A DNA stretch of 20,770 nucleotides from Nitrospirae bacterium CG1_02_44_142 (GCA_001871685.1 MNVK01000027.1:1-20770); one strand, 5' to 3'; shown: positions 1-8,295, counted from the stretch's first letter. Program-made: numbers and translations. The notes: a model not told the origin generated them from the sequence alone.

Positions 1-155
1 TGGCAGTCATTGCAGGCCTTTTTGCCGCCAAAGGCCTTTACATCGTTGAATAGTGCCTTCCCTCTGTCTTCGGGCGTCTGTTTTTTTGCAAGGGCCACTG
101 AAAATGTTAAACCGAGGATTACAAGAAGCAGCAGAGATATTTTCATAATCTTCAT
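1..155 (-). CDS. c-type cytochrome, 5' part (runs off the window)
   Basis: The reading frame starts at 155 (ATG) and runs off the left edge after 51 codons. AGGAGGTGA lies about 7 bases upstream; the ATG at 159 is in another frame and too close to it. Residues 1-23 form a signal peptide (K-rich start, LLLLVILGL core, A-x-A end near SVALA). The mature part begins KKQTPEDRGKALF and reaches C-N-D-C at the edge, with the next base pair (CA) fitting His. This gives a CxxCH haem c site about 48 residues in, as in small monohaem class I cytochromes. It is therefore likely periplasmic electron transfer. The axial Met and total length are outside the window, so the subclass and any fused domain are unknown. 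Confidence 0.75.
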   Translation of the reverse strand, partial: MKIMKISLLLLVILGLTFSVALAKKQTPEDRGKALFNDVKAFGGKKACNDC

Positions 156-226
156 CCATCTCACCTCCTTTCTATTCCTGATTATATATAAAGGAAAGGC
201 GCTTTTGCAACAACTAAGGTTTGCTT

Positions 227-2203
227 CTAAAGCCTTCCCTTTATCAGATTGTCAACAACAGAAGGGTCTGCAAGCGTTGAAGTATCGCCAAGGTCTTCAA
301 TATCGCCTTTTGCGATTTTTCTCAGAATTCTCCTCATAATCTTGCCGCTTCTTGTCTTCGGCAGTCCCGGTGCAAATTGTAATTTATCAGGTGTTGCTAT
401 CGGGCCTATGACTGTCCTTACGTGCCCTATGAGTATCTTTTTGAGCTCATCAGAGGGCTGTCTGCCGTCTTTTAACGTAACATAAGCATATATACCTTCT
501 CCCTTTATCTCATGGGGGAAACCAACCACCGCAGCCTCTGCGACTACCTCGTGGCTTACGAGCGCCGACTCCACCTCTGCTGTTCCAAGCCTGTGGCCTG
601 AGATATTTATAACATCATCTATCCTTCCCATCAACCAGTAATCGCCATCTTCATCAACCCTTGCGCCGTCTCCGGTTAAATACTTGCCTTTAAAGCGAGA
701 GAAATATATCTCTTTAAGCCTTTTATTTTCAGGGTCTCCATAAGTGCCTCTTATCATTCCGGGCCACGGCTTTTCAATTACCAGGTAACCGCCTTCATTC
801 ACACCTGCCGGTGAGCCATCCTCTTTTAAGACTTTCGGAACCACGCCGGGAAACGGCCTGTTTGCAGAGCCGGGCTTTAACGTCATTGCTCCCGGCAGAG
901 GCGTTATGAGAATGCCGCCTGTCTCTGTCTGCCACCAGGTGTCAACAATAGGAAGTTTTTCTTTCCCTACATTGACGTGATACCACATCCACGCCTCCGG
1001 ATTTATCGGCTCGCCGACTGTGCCAAGAAGCCTCAGGGATGAAAGGTCATAATTCTGCACCCACCTCTCGCCTTCTCTCATCAAGGCCCTTATCGCAGTA
1101 GGAGCCGTATAAAAGATATTGACCTTGTGTTTATCAACTATATCCCAGAACCTCCCAGGATTCGGATATGTTGGAATCCCCTCAAACATAAGGCTTGTGG
1201 CGCCGTTGCTCAACGGGCCGTAGACAATATAACTGTGTCCTGTAACCCATCCGATGTCTGCTGTGCAGAAGTGAATATCCCCGTCATGATAATCAAATAT
1301 CCACCTGAAAGTCAGGTTTGTGAAAAGCATATACCCGGCTGTTGTATGAAGAACGCCTTTGGGTTTTCCGGTTGAGCCGGATGTGTAAAGGATAAAAAGC
1401 GGGTCCTCCGCATCCATTTTCTCAGGCTCGCAATACTTGGCAATATCAGCGGCATTAATTTCATCATGCCACCAGAGGTCTCTTTTAGGCTCCATATCAA
1501 CAGCGCCGTCTGTCCTTCTCACCACTATCATCTTTTCAATAGTAGGGCATTCATGCAGAGCCTCGTCGGCGTTTGCCTTCAGAGGAACGAATCTTCCGCC
1601 CCTTGCACCCTTGTCAGACGTAATAATAATTTTTGCTTTACAGTCTTGAATCCTGTTCCTTAAAGCCTGAGCGCTGAATCCGCCGAAAACAATGCTGTGT
1701 ATGGCCCCGATTCTCGCACACGCAAGCATGGAAATCGCAAGCTCGGGAATCATCGGAAGATAGATGGTAACCCTATCGCCTTTTTTCACTCCGTGCTTTT
1801 TCAGGACATTTGCAAACCTGTTCACCTCGTAATAAAGCTGCTGATATGTGTATGTCTTATAGCTTCCGTCATCCGCTTCCCATATTATCGCCGCCTTGTT
1901 CCTGGTCGGGGTATTTACAAATCTGTCCAGGCAGTTATACGATGCGTTCAGGCTGCCGCCTTGAAACCACTTTATCTCGGGTTTTTCAAAACTATATTCA
2001 AGGACTTTATCCCATTTTTTATACCATGAAAGATTCTTCTCAGCCATCTCAGCCCAGAACCCGTCCGGGTCTTCTACGGAGCGTTTATAAAGCTTTTCAT
2101 ATTCTTTCATGCTCTTTATATGCGCTTTTTTGCTGAACTCTTTTGACGGCGGAAAGGTCCTGTTTTCCGACATCAGAACTTCAATGTTTTTTGCATCTGG
2201 CAT
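227..2203 (-). CDS. acs: acetyl-CoA synthetase (AMP-forming)
   Basis: Cytoplasmic enzyme that converts acetate, ATP and CoA to acetyl-CoA, AMP and PPi through an acetyl-AMP intermediate. The 658-residue length is normal for Acs (about 650). Visible hallmarks are the adenylate-forming P-loop YTSGSTGKPKG (residues 273-283), the WWQTETGG motif (about 423-430), the hinge region around LTGDGARVDEDGDYWLMGR (about 509-527), and the C-terminal PKTRSGK (615-621). The last Lys is the conserved catalytic residue that is often controlled by acetylation. The start at 2203 is supported by AGGAGG six bases upstream. It is transcribed alone, or from read-through of the HD-GYP operon across the palindromic repeat at 2240-2316. 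No acetylase or deacetylase gene is adjacent. Identification is firm. Confidence 0.97.
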   Translation of the reverse strand: MPDAKNIEVLMSENRTFPPSKEFSKKAHIKSMKEYEKLYKRSVEDPDGFWAEMAEKNLSWYKKWDKVLEYSFEKPEIKWFQGGSLNASYNCLDRFVNTPTRNKAAIIWEADDGSYKTYTYQQLYYEVNRFANVLKKHGVKKGDRVTIYLPMIPELAISMLACARIGAIHSIVFGGFSAQALRNRIQDCKAKIIITSDKGARGGRFVPLKANADEALHECPTIEKMIVVRRTDGAVDMEPKRDLWWHDEINAADIAKYCEPEKMDAEDPLFILYTSGSTGKPKGVLHTTAGYMLFTNLTFRWIFDYHDGDIHFCTADIGWVTGHSYIVYGPLSNGATSLMFEGIPTYPNPGRFWDIVDKHKVNIFYTAPTAIRALMREGERWVQNYDLSSLRLLGTVGEPINPEAWMWYHVNVGKEKLPIVDTWWQTETGGILITPLPGAMTLKPGSANRPFPGVVPKVLKEDGSPAGVNEGGYLVIEKPWPGMIRGTYGDPENKRLKEIYFSRFKGKYLTGDGARVDEDGDYWLMGRIDDVINISGHRLGTAEVESALVSHEVVAEAAVVGFPHEIKGEGIYAYVTLKDGRQPSDELKKILIGHVRTVIGPIATPDKLQFAPGLPKTRSGKIMRRILRKIAKGDIEDLGDTSTLADPSVVDNLIKGRL

Positions 2204-2239
2204 AGAGCCTCCTATTTATCAATAAAAAAATATAAATTA

Positions 2240-2316
2240 AGACCCCTGAAAAGTCCCGGATTCGTCATTTCCCGCTTTAGTTGGAATGACACAAAAGCAA
2301 ACATTTTCAGGGGTCT
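2240..2316. repeat. palindromic intergenic repeat (MITE/REP-like)
   Basis: The perfect 13-base outer arms AGACCCCTGAAAA (2240-2252) and TTTTCAGGGGTCT (2304-2316) enclose a second imperfect hairpin, GTCATTTCCCGC / TTGGAATGAC (about 2264-2290). The nested layout and the GTCATTCC-type core resemble small non-autonomous repeats common in Nitrospirota and Desulfobacterota genomes. It sits between the end of the HD-GYP/micropeptide operon and acs, so it could act as a transcript-end or processing hairpin. It lacks a clean T-tract, so an intrinsic terminator is not proven. Confidence 0.65.
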
Positions 2317-2342
2317 CAATTTGAATACGCCTACGCTTCTAT

Positions 2343-2405
2343 TCAGCATGAACCCTTACATTTGCATGTTGCGGCGCATTTCTTTGCTGCCTTTCTTATC
2401 TTCAT
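2343..2405 (-). CDS. 20-residue Cys-rich basic micropeptide
   Basis: A short frame from ATG 2405 to TGA 2343 encodes MKIRKAAKKCAATCKCKGSC. The case for translation is its ribosome binding site: AGGGAGGTGAT (2419-2409), a near full match to the 16S anti-SD, with ideal spacing of 7 bases from GGAGG to ATG. It starts 20 bases after the HD-GYP stop codon and would be the last gene of that operon. The peptide has four Cys in a symmetrical C-x3-C-x-C-x3-C arrangement ending at the last residue, seven Lys/Arg, and no acidic residue. It has no hydrophobic signal segment. The function is unknown: metal or Fe-S binding, a modified-peptide precursor, or a leader-type regulatory ORF are all possible. I do not recognise a family. 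Confidence 0.5.
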   Translation of the reverse strand: MKIRKAAKKCAATCKCKGSC

Positions 2406-2425
2406 AAAATCACCTCCCTTCTCTT

Positions 2426-3844
2426 TCAGCGCAAATATTCGGCGAGATTAATTCTGTATTTATTAGGGTCCATCGTCTTAACAATACTCCTCAGAAATTT
2501 TCCGTCAGGGGCTTTTTCTGAGAGCTCAACAATATACCCCTCTCCCCTTTCTCCTTTGCTGTTAATGATAACAAGAACCTTGGGCCTGTCTAAAAAAACA
2601 GTATCGCTCTGATAGACGAGTCCGAGTTCTCTTGTATCAAGCATAACGAGAGTCCCTACAGGAAATACACCTATCATATTAATGAAAAATTTAAAGAGAA
2701 TCGGGTCCAGCTGCGTCCCTGCCCTCTCCATCATAAGGCTCAGCGCCCTGTCGGGAGGCATCGGGATTCTTGAATAAACCCGAGCTGACGTCATCGCATC
2801 ATACTGGTCGGCCAGGCTTATAATCTTTGAATAAAAATCCAATTCCATTGGTTCTTTTATCTTGGGATATCCTGAAAAATCATAATACATATGATGTTCA
2901 AACGCAACAATAGCCGCCCTTACTGCAGTGGCGTCAATCCCTCTCATTTTCAGTATAGCCCTCACGCCCCACTTGGGGTGCTTTTTAACCAGGTTCCATT
3001 CATCATCGGTAAAACTGGTAGATTTATTCAATACCTCGCTCGGTATGTCAATCTTGCCTATATCATGAAACAAGGCAACCAGTCCGAGTTCTATCAGAGC
3101 CCTCTTGCTCAGACCGAGTCTCTGCGCAAGCGCAACAGACAATATGCTTACATTAACAGAATGGTGATAGGTATATTCATCATAATCTTTAATGCTAGTC
3201 ATGCCCAGGAGCAGCTGCTCTTCTTCAAGTATTAAGTCCACCATTGACTCTACCACTCTCTTTGCCTTTTTTATGTTTACCTTTTCGTCTGATTTTATCT
3301 TGCTTATAACGCCTCTCGTATATGAAACAGCGTTAAAATATGATTTTTTAACCATCCTGCGGACAGCGGACCCGCCTTCTGTTTTTTCCTCATCTCTTAT
3401 CTTCCTTAATTTACCGACTCCTAAACTGCCGACATCCGTCAACTCTTCAGCAAGCAGCTCAAACGGCTCCGGAGAGGAAGCTGAAGCTGTGAAGGCCCTC
3501 AGAAAACTCTGCATATCTTCGGATTTCAAGGCGTCTCTGAATACAATGCTGCCCAGTCCTCTCTTCCTAAATTCCAGCACAAGAAAATCAAATTTAGGAA
3601 GATATTCCAGAGAGTATCTTATCCTTATCTCATTCAGGTAGAAAAATTCTCTCCCGAGTTCAAGCGCCAGTTCTCTTTCAGATAAAATCAAGGGGTTTGT
3701 AAGCGCAATAAACTTATCTATTGCCGTAGTCACGGCAATATTGCCGGGGTCATGGATAGCGGCAGTCCTTATAATAACCGCAAGCTGGTTTATTATGTCT
3801 TTAGCCTCTGTAAAAACCTCTCCCTTAACTTCGCTACCGTCCAT
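2426..3844 (-). CDS. HD-GYP domain protein (probable c-di-GMP phosphodiesterase)
   Basis: A 472-residue soluble protein with no signal peptide or TM segment. Residues about 15-118 form an alpha-helical N-terminal domain that resembles the N-terminus of the HEAT protein encoded just upstream. Residues about 210-380 are an HD-GYP domain: YHHSVNV (226-232), FHDIGKID (259-266), HH at 317-318, D322 and the GYP triad (325-327), then SLADQYDAMTS (343-353). The key metal and GYP residues are present, so c-di-GMP hydrolysis is expected but not shown. The C-terminal 80 residues may form a small beta domain. The start overlaps the HEAT gene by 11 bases, and AAAGGA precedes the ATG, so the two are probably translationally coupled. 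Confidence 0.92.
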   Translation of the reverse strand: MDGSEVKGEVFTEAKDIINQLAVIIRTAAIHDPGNIAVTTAIDKFIALTNPLILSERELALELGREFFYLNEIRIRYSLEYLPKFDFLVLEFRKRGLGSIVFRDALKSEDMQSFLRAFTASASSPEPFELLAEELTDVGSLGVGKLRKIRDEEKTEGGSAVRRMVKKSYFNAVSYTRGVISKIKSDEKVNIKKAKRVVESMVDLILEEEQLLLGMTSIKDYDEYTYHHSVNVSILSVALAQRLGLSKRALIELGLVALFHDIGKIDIPSEVLNKSTSFTDDEWNLVKKHPKWGVRAILKMRGIDATAVRAAIVAFEHHMYYDFSGYPKIKEPMELDFYSKIISLADQYDAMTSARVYSRIPMPPDRALSLMMERAGTQLDPILFKFFINMIGVFPVGTLVMLDTRELGLVYQSDTVFLDRPKVLVIINSKGERGEGYIVELSEKAPDGKFLRSIVKTMDPNKYRINLAEYLR

Positions 3845-5477
3845 AGTCTATCCTTTTAATTGCGGAATAGACGTATTCTCTCAGGAGCTTATTTTTTGAC
3901 TCCTTTGCCTTATGCAGCAATGGCAGCGCATCTTTGTTTCCCATTAATCCAAGACAGTATGCCGCGCAGGCCCTGTTTTCATCATTCAATGCCCTCTTAA
4001 AAAATGCTTTCTTCCTCAAAGTCTTCATCAGGAATTCCACCACATCATTATCTTTCCACTTGGAAAGCACCTCATAAAATTCTTTTTTCTCGCTGAACTC
4101 AGTTTTTACGAAAGCCGCATCTGTCATCCTCTGAAGTATTATGCTTTTCGCGGTTGTTGAACGGATATTGCCCAGAGCCCTTGCCGCAGCAGTCCTTATC
4201 TGAACCTCGGGGTCGTTAAAGCACTCCCTTAACGCCGGGAACACTCCCGGGACGCCGAGTTCCCCCAGAGCCTTTATCCCCTCCTTTCTGACCCTTATAT
4301 CGCTGTGATTCACTGTCTTAAGGAGATAATCAGCAGCCGCCTTGTCGCCTACCTTTCCAAGTATATAGATAATATTCCTGACCACATACCACCTTGAATC
4401 GTACAGCCCCTTCGCCAGGGCTTGTATGTCTTTTCTGCCGAGAGATATCAAGGCATTAATTACATTCTTCCTTGCTGGAATGCTCTTGAGTTCTCCAAGT
4501 ATTGTTATGAACGGCTCAATCGCATTTTTATCAAGAAATGCCACATATTCGTCCCAGACCTTCTCGTTTATCTCAACCCCGCTGTCAAGCAGTTCTCCAA
4601 TGAGCTTTATTGCGGCGTCATATCCCAGAAAAGAAAAAACCATATTCAGGCTTTTTTTAGCCTCATCTGCAATTAAGGGGATGCCGCTGACCTCCCTTGC
4701 CTTTCTGAGGATTTTTAGAGCCGTATCCAAATCTCCGTGTCTTATTGAAAACTCTATAATGCTGTTCAGGAAGTGCGCCGCGTCTTCGTATTCGCTTTTA
4801 TTCTCAGCCTGATAAAGCATCTCAAATATAATCGCAACAAGCTTGCCTGTCTTGTCTTGAGCATCCTTTTCAATCTCTTTCACAACAGCGTGCAGGTCCT
4901 TATCCGTCAGAGGGACTATTGATATATCTTTGACGCCTTCTTCGGTAAATGAATCCTCATATGCCTTTGTCAGTTCATCTCCATCCGACGCCTTATCTTT
5001 TACCTCTCTTACCGCCTCACTCTCGTAATCCTCATCTTCCGTAAGAAACGCCTCGTCAACAACATATTTTACATTCTGGAAATCCCTCTCCCACAGAAGC
5101 GTTACCACATCATCGTCAAGGACTTCTCTGTCATAATCAACCGTAAGAATTTTCAGGAAATCCTCAAGCTCCTTTACGGAAAATCCCTTCTTGAAGGTTA
5201 TCTCCCTCAAGGCGTCCTTAAAGAAAAAAAGGGCAATATTGTCTTCCTTCTCGGGGTTGTAATATATCTGCTCGGAATCACAGAAGAGCTCATTCTGCTT
5301 TATCTTGAATGTCAGTTCGTCTCTATAATCAAAAAAGTTCCTGAATTTTGCATGAGTATCCTCTATCGTTTTGGCATACATCGGATTTGTCTCAGGATAC
5401 ATTCTGAACGTTTTCTTGGCCTTAAGAAGCGCCTGAACTACCTCCCTGGCCGCCTTTATGTCATCAAGCAGTTCCAT
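3834..5477 (-). CDS. HEAT-repeat protein with HD-GYP-partner-type N-terminal domain
   Basis: A 547-residue predicted cytoplasmic protein. Residues about 8-115 match in spacing the N-terminus of the next gene's HD-GYP protein: both have a short helix, a Glu/Phe-rich sheet-like part, then a FFFKDALREITFKKGFS-type element followed by FLK or FLR. Residues 140-200 are acidic and low in complexity. Residues about 345-545 are helical HEAT/PBS-lyase-type repeats with recurring patterns such as DSRWYVVRNIIYILGKVGD, HSDIRVRKEGIKALGELG and DPEVQIRTAAARALGNI. It is probably a protein-interaction scaffold working with the HD-GYP protein. It ends inside the HD-GYP start region and begins one base after the preceding small gene. 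Its exact function is unknown. Confidence 0.8.
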   Translation of the reverse strand: MELLDDIKAAREVVQALLKAKKTFRMYPETNPMYAKTIEDTHAKFRNFFDYRDELTFKIKQNELFCDSEQIYYNPEKEDNIALFFFKDALREITFKKGFSVKELEDFLKILTVDYDREVLDDDVVTLLWERDFQNVKYVVDEAFLTEDEDYESEAVREVKDKASDGDELTKAYEDSFTEEGVKDISIVPLTDKDLHAVVKEIEKDAQDKTGKLVAIIFEMLYQAENKSEYEDAAHFLNSIIEFSIRHGDLDTALKILRKAREVSGIPLIADEAKKSLNMVFSFLGYDAAIKLIGELLDSGVEINEKVWDEYVAFLDKNAIEPFITILGELKSIPARKNVINALISLGRKDIQALAKGLYDSRWYVVRNIIYILGKVGDKAAADYLLKTVNHSDIRVRKEGIKALGELGVPGVFPALRECFNDPEVQIRTAAARALGNIRSTTAKSIILQRMTDAAFVKTEFSEKKEFYEVLSKWKDNDVVEFLMKTLRKKAFFKRALNDENRACAAYCLGLMGNKDALPLLHKAKESKNKLLREYVYSAIKRIDYGR

Positions 5478-5478
5478 G

Positions 5479-5763
5479 CTACACCATCACTATCCTTCGT
5501 TCTCTCGCAAAGTTCTTGATTATCATTAAGGAGGAATACAGCCTTTGCAGCCGCACATTCCTCGTCCTAAGAGACGGCTGGTCACTGAGGTCCACCTTCT
5601 CTCCCCTGATAGCTATCTGCACTTGCATTATCTCGTGATACAGTCCTGTAAGGGAATCTATATCAAGCGGTTTGAGAAACAACGGATTAACCGCCACATA
5701 GCCATCGGCTATGTCATACGCCATAGCCTTAAGGCTTTTCCCTCTTATGCTGCTAACCGGCAT
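5479..5763 (-). CDS. small protein of unknown function in tat/HD-GYP operon
   Basis: A 94-residue protein from ATG 5763, which overlaps the end of tatC by 11 bases. A longer version from TTG at 5784 is possible but would lie further inside tatC, and AGGAAGAGG upstream fits the ATG better. It has no signal peptide or membrane segment. The composition is mixed alpha-helical, with a basic C-terminus (KNFARERRIVMV). It contains a motif-like stretch, NPLFLKPLDIDSLTGLYHEI. I do not recognise a family. Its position directly before the HEAT and HD-GYP genes, with no gap, suggests it belongs functionally with them rather than with Tat. Confidence 0.7.
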   Translation of the reverse strand: MPVSSIRGKSLKAMAYDIADGYVAVNPLFLKPLDIDSLTGLYHEIMQVQIAIRGEKVDLSDQPSLRTRNVRLQRLYSSLMIIKNFARERRIVMV

Positions 5764-6556
5764 CTTCTGTCCTCTTCCTAACAAATATCCTGGATACCAG
5801 GATACCTACTTCGTAAAGGACTATGATGGGGACAGCCATCAGGGTTTGATTAAATATATCAGGCGTCGGAGTAAGAACGGCGGCTAATATAAAGGCGACC
5901 AATACGGCATATTTTCTGTTTTTTGCGAGTGTCTTCGTAGTTACAATCCCCATGCGTGTAAGAAAGATTATAACAATAGGCAGTTCAAAAACAGCTCCGA
6001 ATGCGAGTATAAACTTGAGGCAGAAATCCACATACTGCCCCACCGACAGCATAGGCATCAGGACATCGCCTACGTTATAGGTTAAAAGAAACCCGAGTGC
6101 AAACGGAAGGACTATAAAAAAACAGAATGCGGAGCCCGCCATAAAGAGAGCCGTCGCTGAAATGACAAATGGGAGCACGTATTTCTTTTCCCTTGCAAGA
6201 AGGCCCGGAGACATAAACTTCCACACCTGGTGAAATATTACAGGCAATGCAAGCGCCAGAGCGGCTACAAAGGCTACCTTCATGCTCATCCAGAAAGCCT
6301 CGGCAGGAGCCAGAAATACAAGCTTCGTAGTCTGGGAAAGTTTTTCCTGAGGGATTATGCTTATAAAAGGATTTTTCATAGAAAAGGAAAGGCTGTATTT
6401 AAGCGGAAACATAAGGGATTTGAAAAGCTCTTCAGAATAATTAAAAGCAAATACAAAAGCTGTCAGCAGGGCTATCAGGGATATGGTAATCCTCTTTCTG
6501 AGTTCTCCAAGATGTTCCATAAGGGGCATTCTTTCACTTTCCATATTCTTCGCCAC
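5753..6556 (-). CDS. tatC: Sec-independent protein translocase TatC
   Basis: Polytopic inner-membrane core of the twin-arginine translocase, which recognises RR signal peptides and exports folded proteins. The 267 residues show the signature N-terminus MEHLGELRKRI, several TM segments, a PGLLAREKKYVLPF loop, the FELP motif in TM4 (GAVFELPIVI), and the conserved end LTPTPDIFNQTLMAVPIIVLYE. The start is GTG at 6556, immediately after the tatA/B stop codon. ATG at 6544 (residue 5) is an alternative, but its distance from GGAG is too long. The downstream small gene starts inside its 3' end. Confidence 0.96.
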   Translation of the reverse strand: MAKNMESERMPLMEHLGELRKRITISLIALLTAFVFAFNYSEELFKSLMFPLKYSLSFSMKNPFISIIPQEKLSQTTKLVFLAPAEAFWMSMKVAFVAALALALPVIFHQVWKFMSPGLLAREKKYVLPFVISATALFMAGSAFCFFIVLPFALGFLLTYNVGDVLMPMLSVGQYVDFCLKFILAFGAVFELPIVIIFLTRMGIVTTKTLAKNRKYAVLVAFILAAVLTPTPDIFNQTLMAVPIIVLYEVGILVSRIFVRKRTEDAG

Positions 6557-6913
6557 TCACTCCACCCCTTTGTCTTTTGAATCCTTCGCTGTATCTGCCT
6601 CGTTAGTTGTAGTTGTCTCCTGGTCTGGTTTGTCGGCAACATCCGGTCCGCCTAAGGCGGAGGACAGCGGTTCTTTTATATCACGGAGTTCAGAGTCTAT
6701 CTCTTCCTTAACTCCGCCTAAGGCGGAGGACAGCGGTTCTTTTATATCATGCAGCTCAGAGTCCATCTGCTCCTTAATGCCGTACATTGCATTTTTAAGC
6801 TCAGCCATGCCTTTGCCTATGGTCCGGCCCAGTTCAGGAAGCCTCTTAGGGCCGAAGACCAGGAGAGCTACTATAAAAATAAGTATAAGTTCCTGCATTC
6901 CTATGTCAAACAT
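6557..6913 (-). CDS. tatA/tatB: TatA/TatB family twin-arginine translocase subunit
   Basis: A 118-residue single-span protein. It has a short N-terminus MFDIGMQEL, a TM helix (about 9-20), the hinge FGPKRLPELGR, then an amphipathic helix GKGMAELKNAM. MFDIG and GP-K-R-L-P look TatB-like, while FG and overall size also fit TatA, so the subfamily is not settled. The C-terminal half carries two 22-residue repeats ending IKEPLSSALGG, created by a 66-base tandem duplication. This is unusual for the family and lies in the normally variable tail. The ATG at 6913 overlaps the stop codon of the protease gene (TAATG), and tatC follows without a gap. No second TatA/B gene is seen here. Confidence 0.93.
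   Translation of the reverse strand: MFDIGMQELILIFIVALLVFGPKRLPELGRTIGKGMAELKNAMYGIKEQMDSELHDIKEPLSSALGGVKEEIDSELRDIKEPLSSALGGPDVADKPDQETTTTNEADTAKDSKDKGVE
6647..6778. repeat. 66-bp tandem duplication with REP-like palindrome inside tatA/B
   Basis: Two head-to-tail 66-base units (6647-6712 and 6713-6778). The first 37 bases of the units are identical, and the remainder differ at a few sites. Each unit begins with the odd palindrome TCCGCCTAAGGCGGA (7-base arms around a central A). The unit length is a multiple of three, so each encodes 22 residues and the frame is kept. The palindrome looks like a dispersed repeat found in many bacterial genomes (inference). Confidence 0.85.
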
Positions 6914-8295
6914 TATTCCCTCACTCTAAGACTGCGATAAAGATAACTGCTGCCGCGTTTAAGCAGCGTTAAAAGCCTTTCACCGGATTTCATACCCCTG
7001 ATAATTATAGCCAATTCCTCGGTTGAATTAATCCTGACGCCGTTCGCCTCTATAATAATATCCCTGACCTGTACATCCTCGGTTGTCTTTGGCCCCTTTT
7101 GAGCCGCCTCTGTTACCAGCGCGCCCCCGCCATCCATTATCCCAAATTGTAAAGCAATTTCAGGACTAATAGTTTTAGTTTTTAAGCCAAGCTTCTCTGC
7201 AATAAGCGCCTCCGGCATGCCTTCCTCCTGCCTGCTTATGGTTACTGTCAATTCAACAGGCTTGCCATCTCTTATAACTTTTATCACTGCCTGCTTGCCG
7301 CTGGGCATGGCTGCAACAAGCCTCGGGAGGGAATACTCGGATACCTTCTCTCCTGCAAACTGCACGATTACGTCTTTCCTTTTAATCTTAGCTTTATCCG
7401 CAGGTGAATTCCTTACAACATCTGTCACGAGCACGCCCTGCTTGCTTGTCAATTTCAAGCTCTCGGCGAGTTCAGGCGTAATCTTCTGAACTGTAACCCC
7501 AAGCCATCCGCGTTCAACATATCCCTTTGTCTTCAGGGACTGCATAATCTCTTTTGCAAGATTGACAGGTATAGCAAATCCGATTCCCTGAGCCATAGGA
7601 ATTATCGCAGTGTTTATTCCAACAACTTCTCCCTTTATGTTAAACAGCGGGCCTCCTGAGTTCCCGGGGTTTATTGCGGCGTCGGTCTGTATAAAATCAT
7701 CGTAAGGGCCGGAACCTATAAATCTGCTTTTTGCGCTTACTATTCCTGCTGTAACGGTATGCCCCAGGCCGTAGGGATTGCCCACGGCAATAACCCAATC
7801 CCCTACATTAAGCTTATCCGAATCTCCAAGAGCAGCTGAAGGAAGTGGTTTATCCACATCTATTTTTATGAGCGCAATATCTGTCTTTGAATCCCTGCCC
7901 TTAACCTTTGCCTTATACTCCGATTCATCCCATAATGTTACAGTTATGTCGTCAGCATTCTCAACAACATGACTATTAGTAATGATATAGCCCTCGCTGT
8001 CCACTATAAATCCTGAACCGAGAGACTGTCTCCTGAATTCCCTTTCCCTGCCTTCGCTATCAGGAGAATCCTGGAAAAAAGGAAAATCAGGAAAGAAAGG
8101 GAAAAACCTTGGAGCTTTCTGCTTAACAACCTGAGTTGTGCTTATATTCACGATAGCCTTTGCGCTCTCCTTTACAATCTCCGAAAAAGAATCCGGAATC
8201 AGCGCGGCCGAAGCGGGAACAGATATAAAACAACCCAAAAGCATTAACTGGCAGATTATAATTATAGATATAGAAAATTTGCTCTTGCTAATCAT
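6913..8295 (-). CDS. degP: HtrA/DegP-family periplasmic serine protease with two PDZ domains
   Basis: Trypsin-like envelope quality-control protease of 460 residues. The N-terminus has a signal peptide ending VPASAA (about residue 31). LLGC at 19-22 is a poor lipobox, so a soluble periplasmic protein is favoured. The catalytic triad is visible: H109 in ITNSHVV, D139 in SKTDIAL, and S213 in NPGNSGGPL. A hydrophobic FFPFFPDFPFF loop (about 64-74) matches the flexible LA-type loop of the family. PDZ1 lies about 255-355 and PDZ2 about 365-460. The start overlaps the upstream gene by 4 bases (ATGA), with GAGGAGG in front. It lies upstream of the tat genes in one operon. DegQ-like naming is equally possible. 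Confidence 0.95.
   Translation of the reverse strand: MISKSKFSISIIIICQLMLLGCFISVPASAALIPDSFSEIVKESAKAIVNISTTQVVKQKAPRFFPFFPDFPFFQDSPDSEGREREFRRQSLGSGFIVDSEGYIITNSHVVENADDITVTLWDESEYKAKVKGRDSKTDIALIKIDVDKPLPSAALGDSDKLNVGDWVIAVGNPYGLGHTVTAGIVSAKSRFIGSGPYDDFIQTDAAINPGNSGGPLFNIKGEVVGINTAIIPMAQGIGFAIPVNLAKEIMQSLKTKGYVERGWLGVTVQKITPELAESLKLTSKQGVLVTDVVRNSPADKAKIKRKDVIVQFAGEKVSEYSLPRLVAAMPSGKQAVIKVIRDGKPVELTVTISRQEEGMPEALIAEKLGLKTKTISPEIALQFGIMDGGGALVTEAAQKGPKTTEDVQVRDIIIEANGVRINSTEELAIIIRGMKSGERLLTLLKRGSSYLYRSLRVRE

Noticed and set aside
3192..3641. Plus-strand ORF of about 149 codons opposite the HD-GYP gene
   Set aside because: It lies fully antisense to a clear HD-GYP coding region and shows no SD or recognisable motif; composition is that of a shadow frame.
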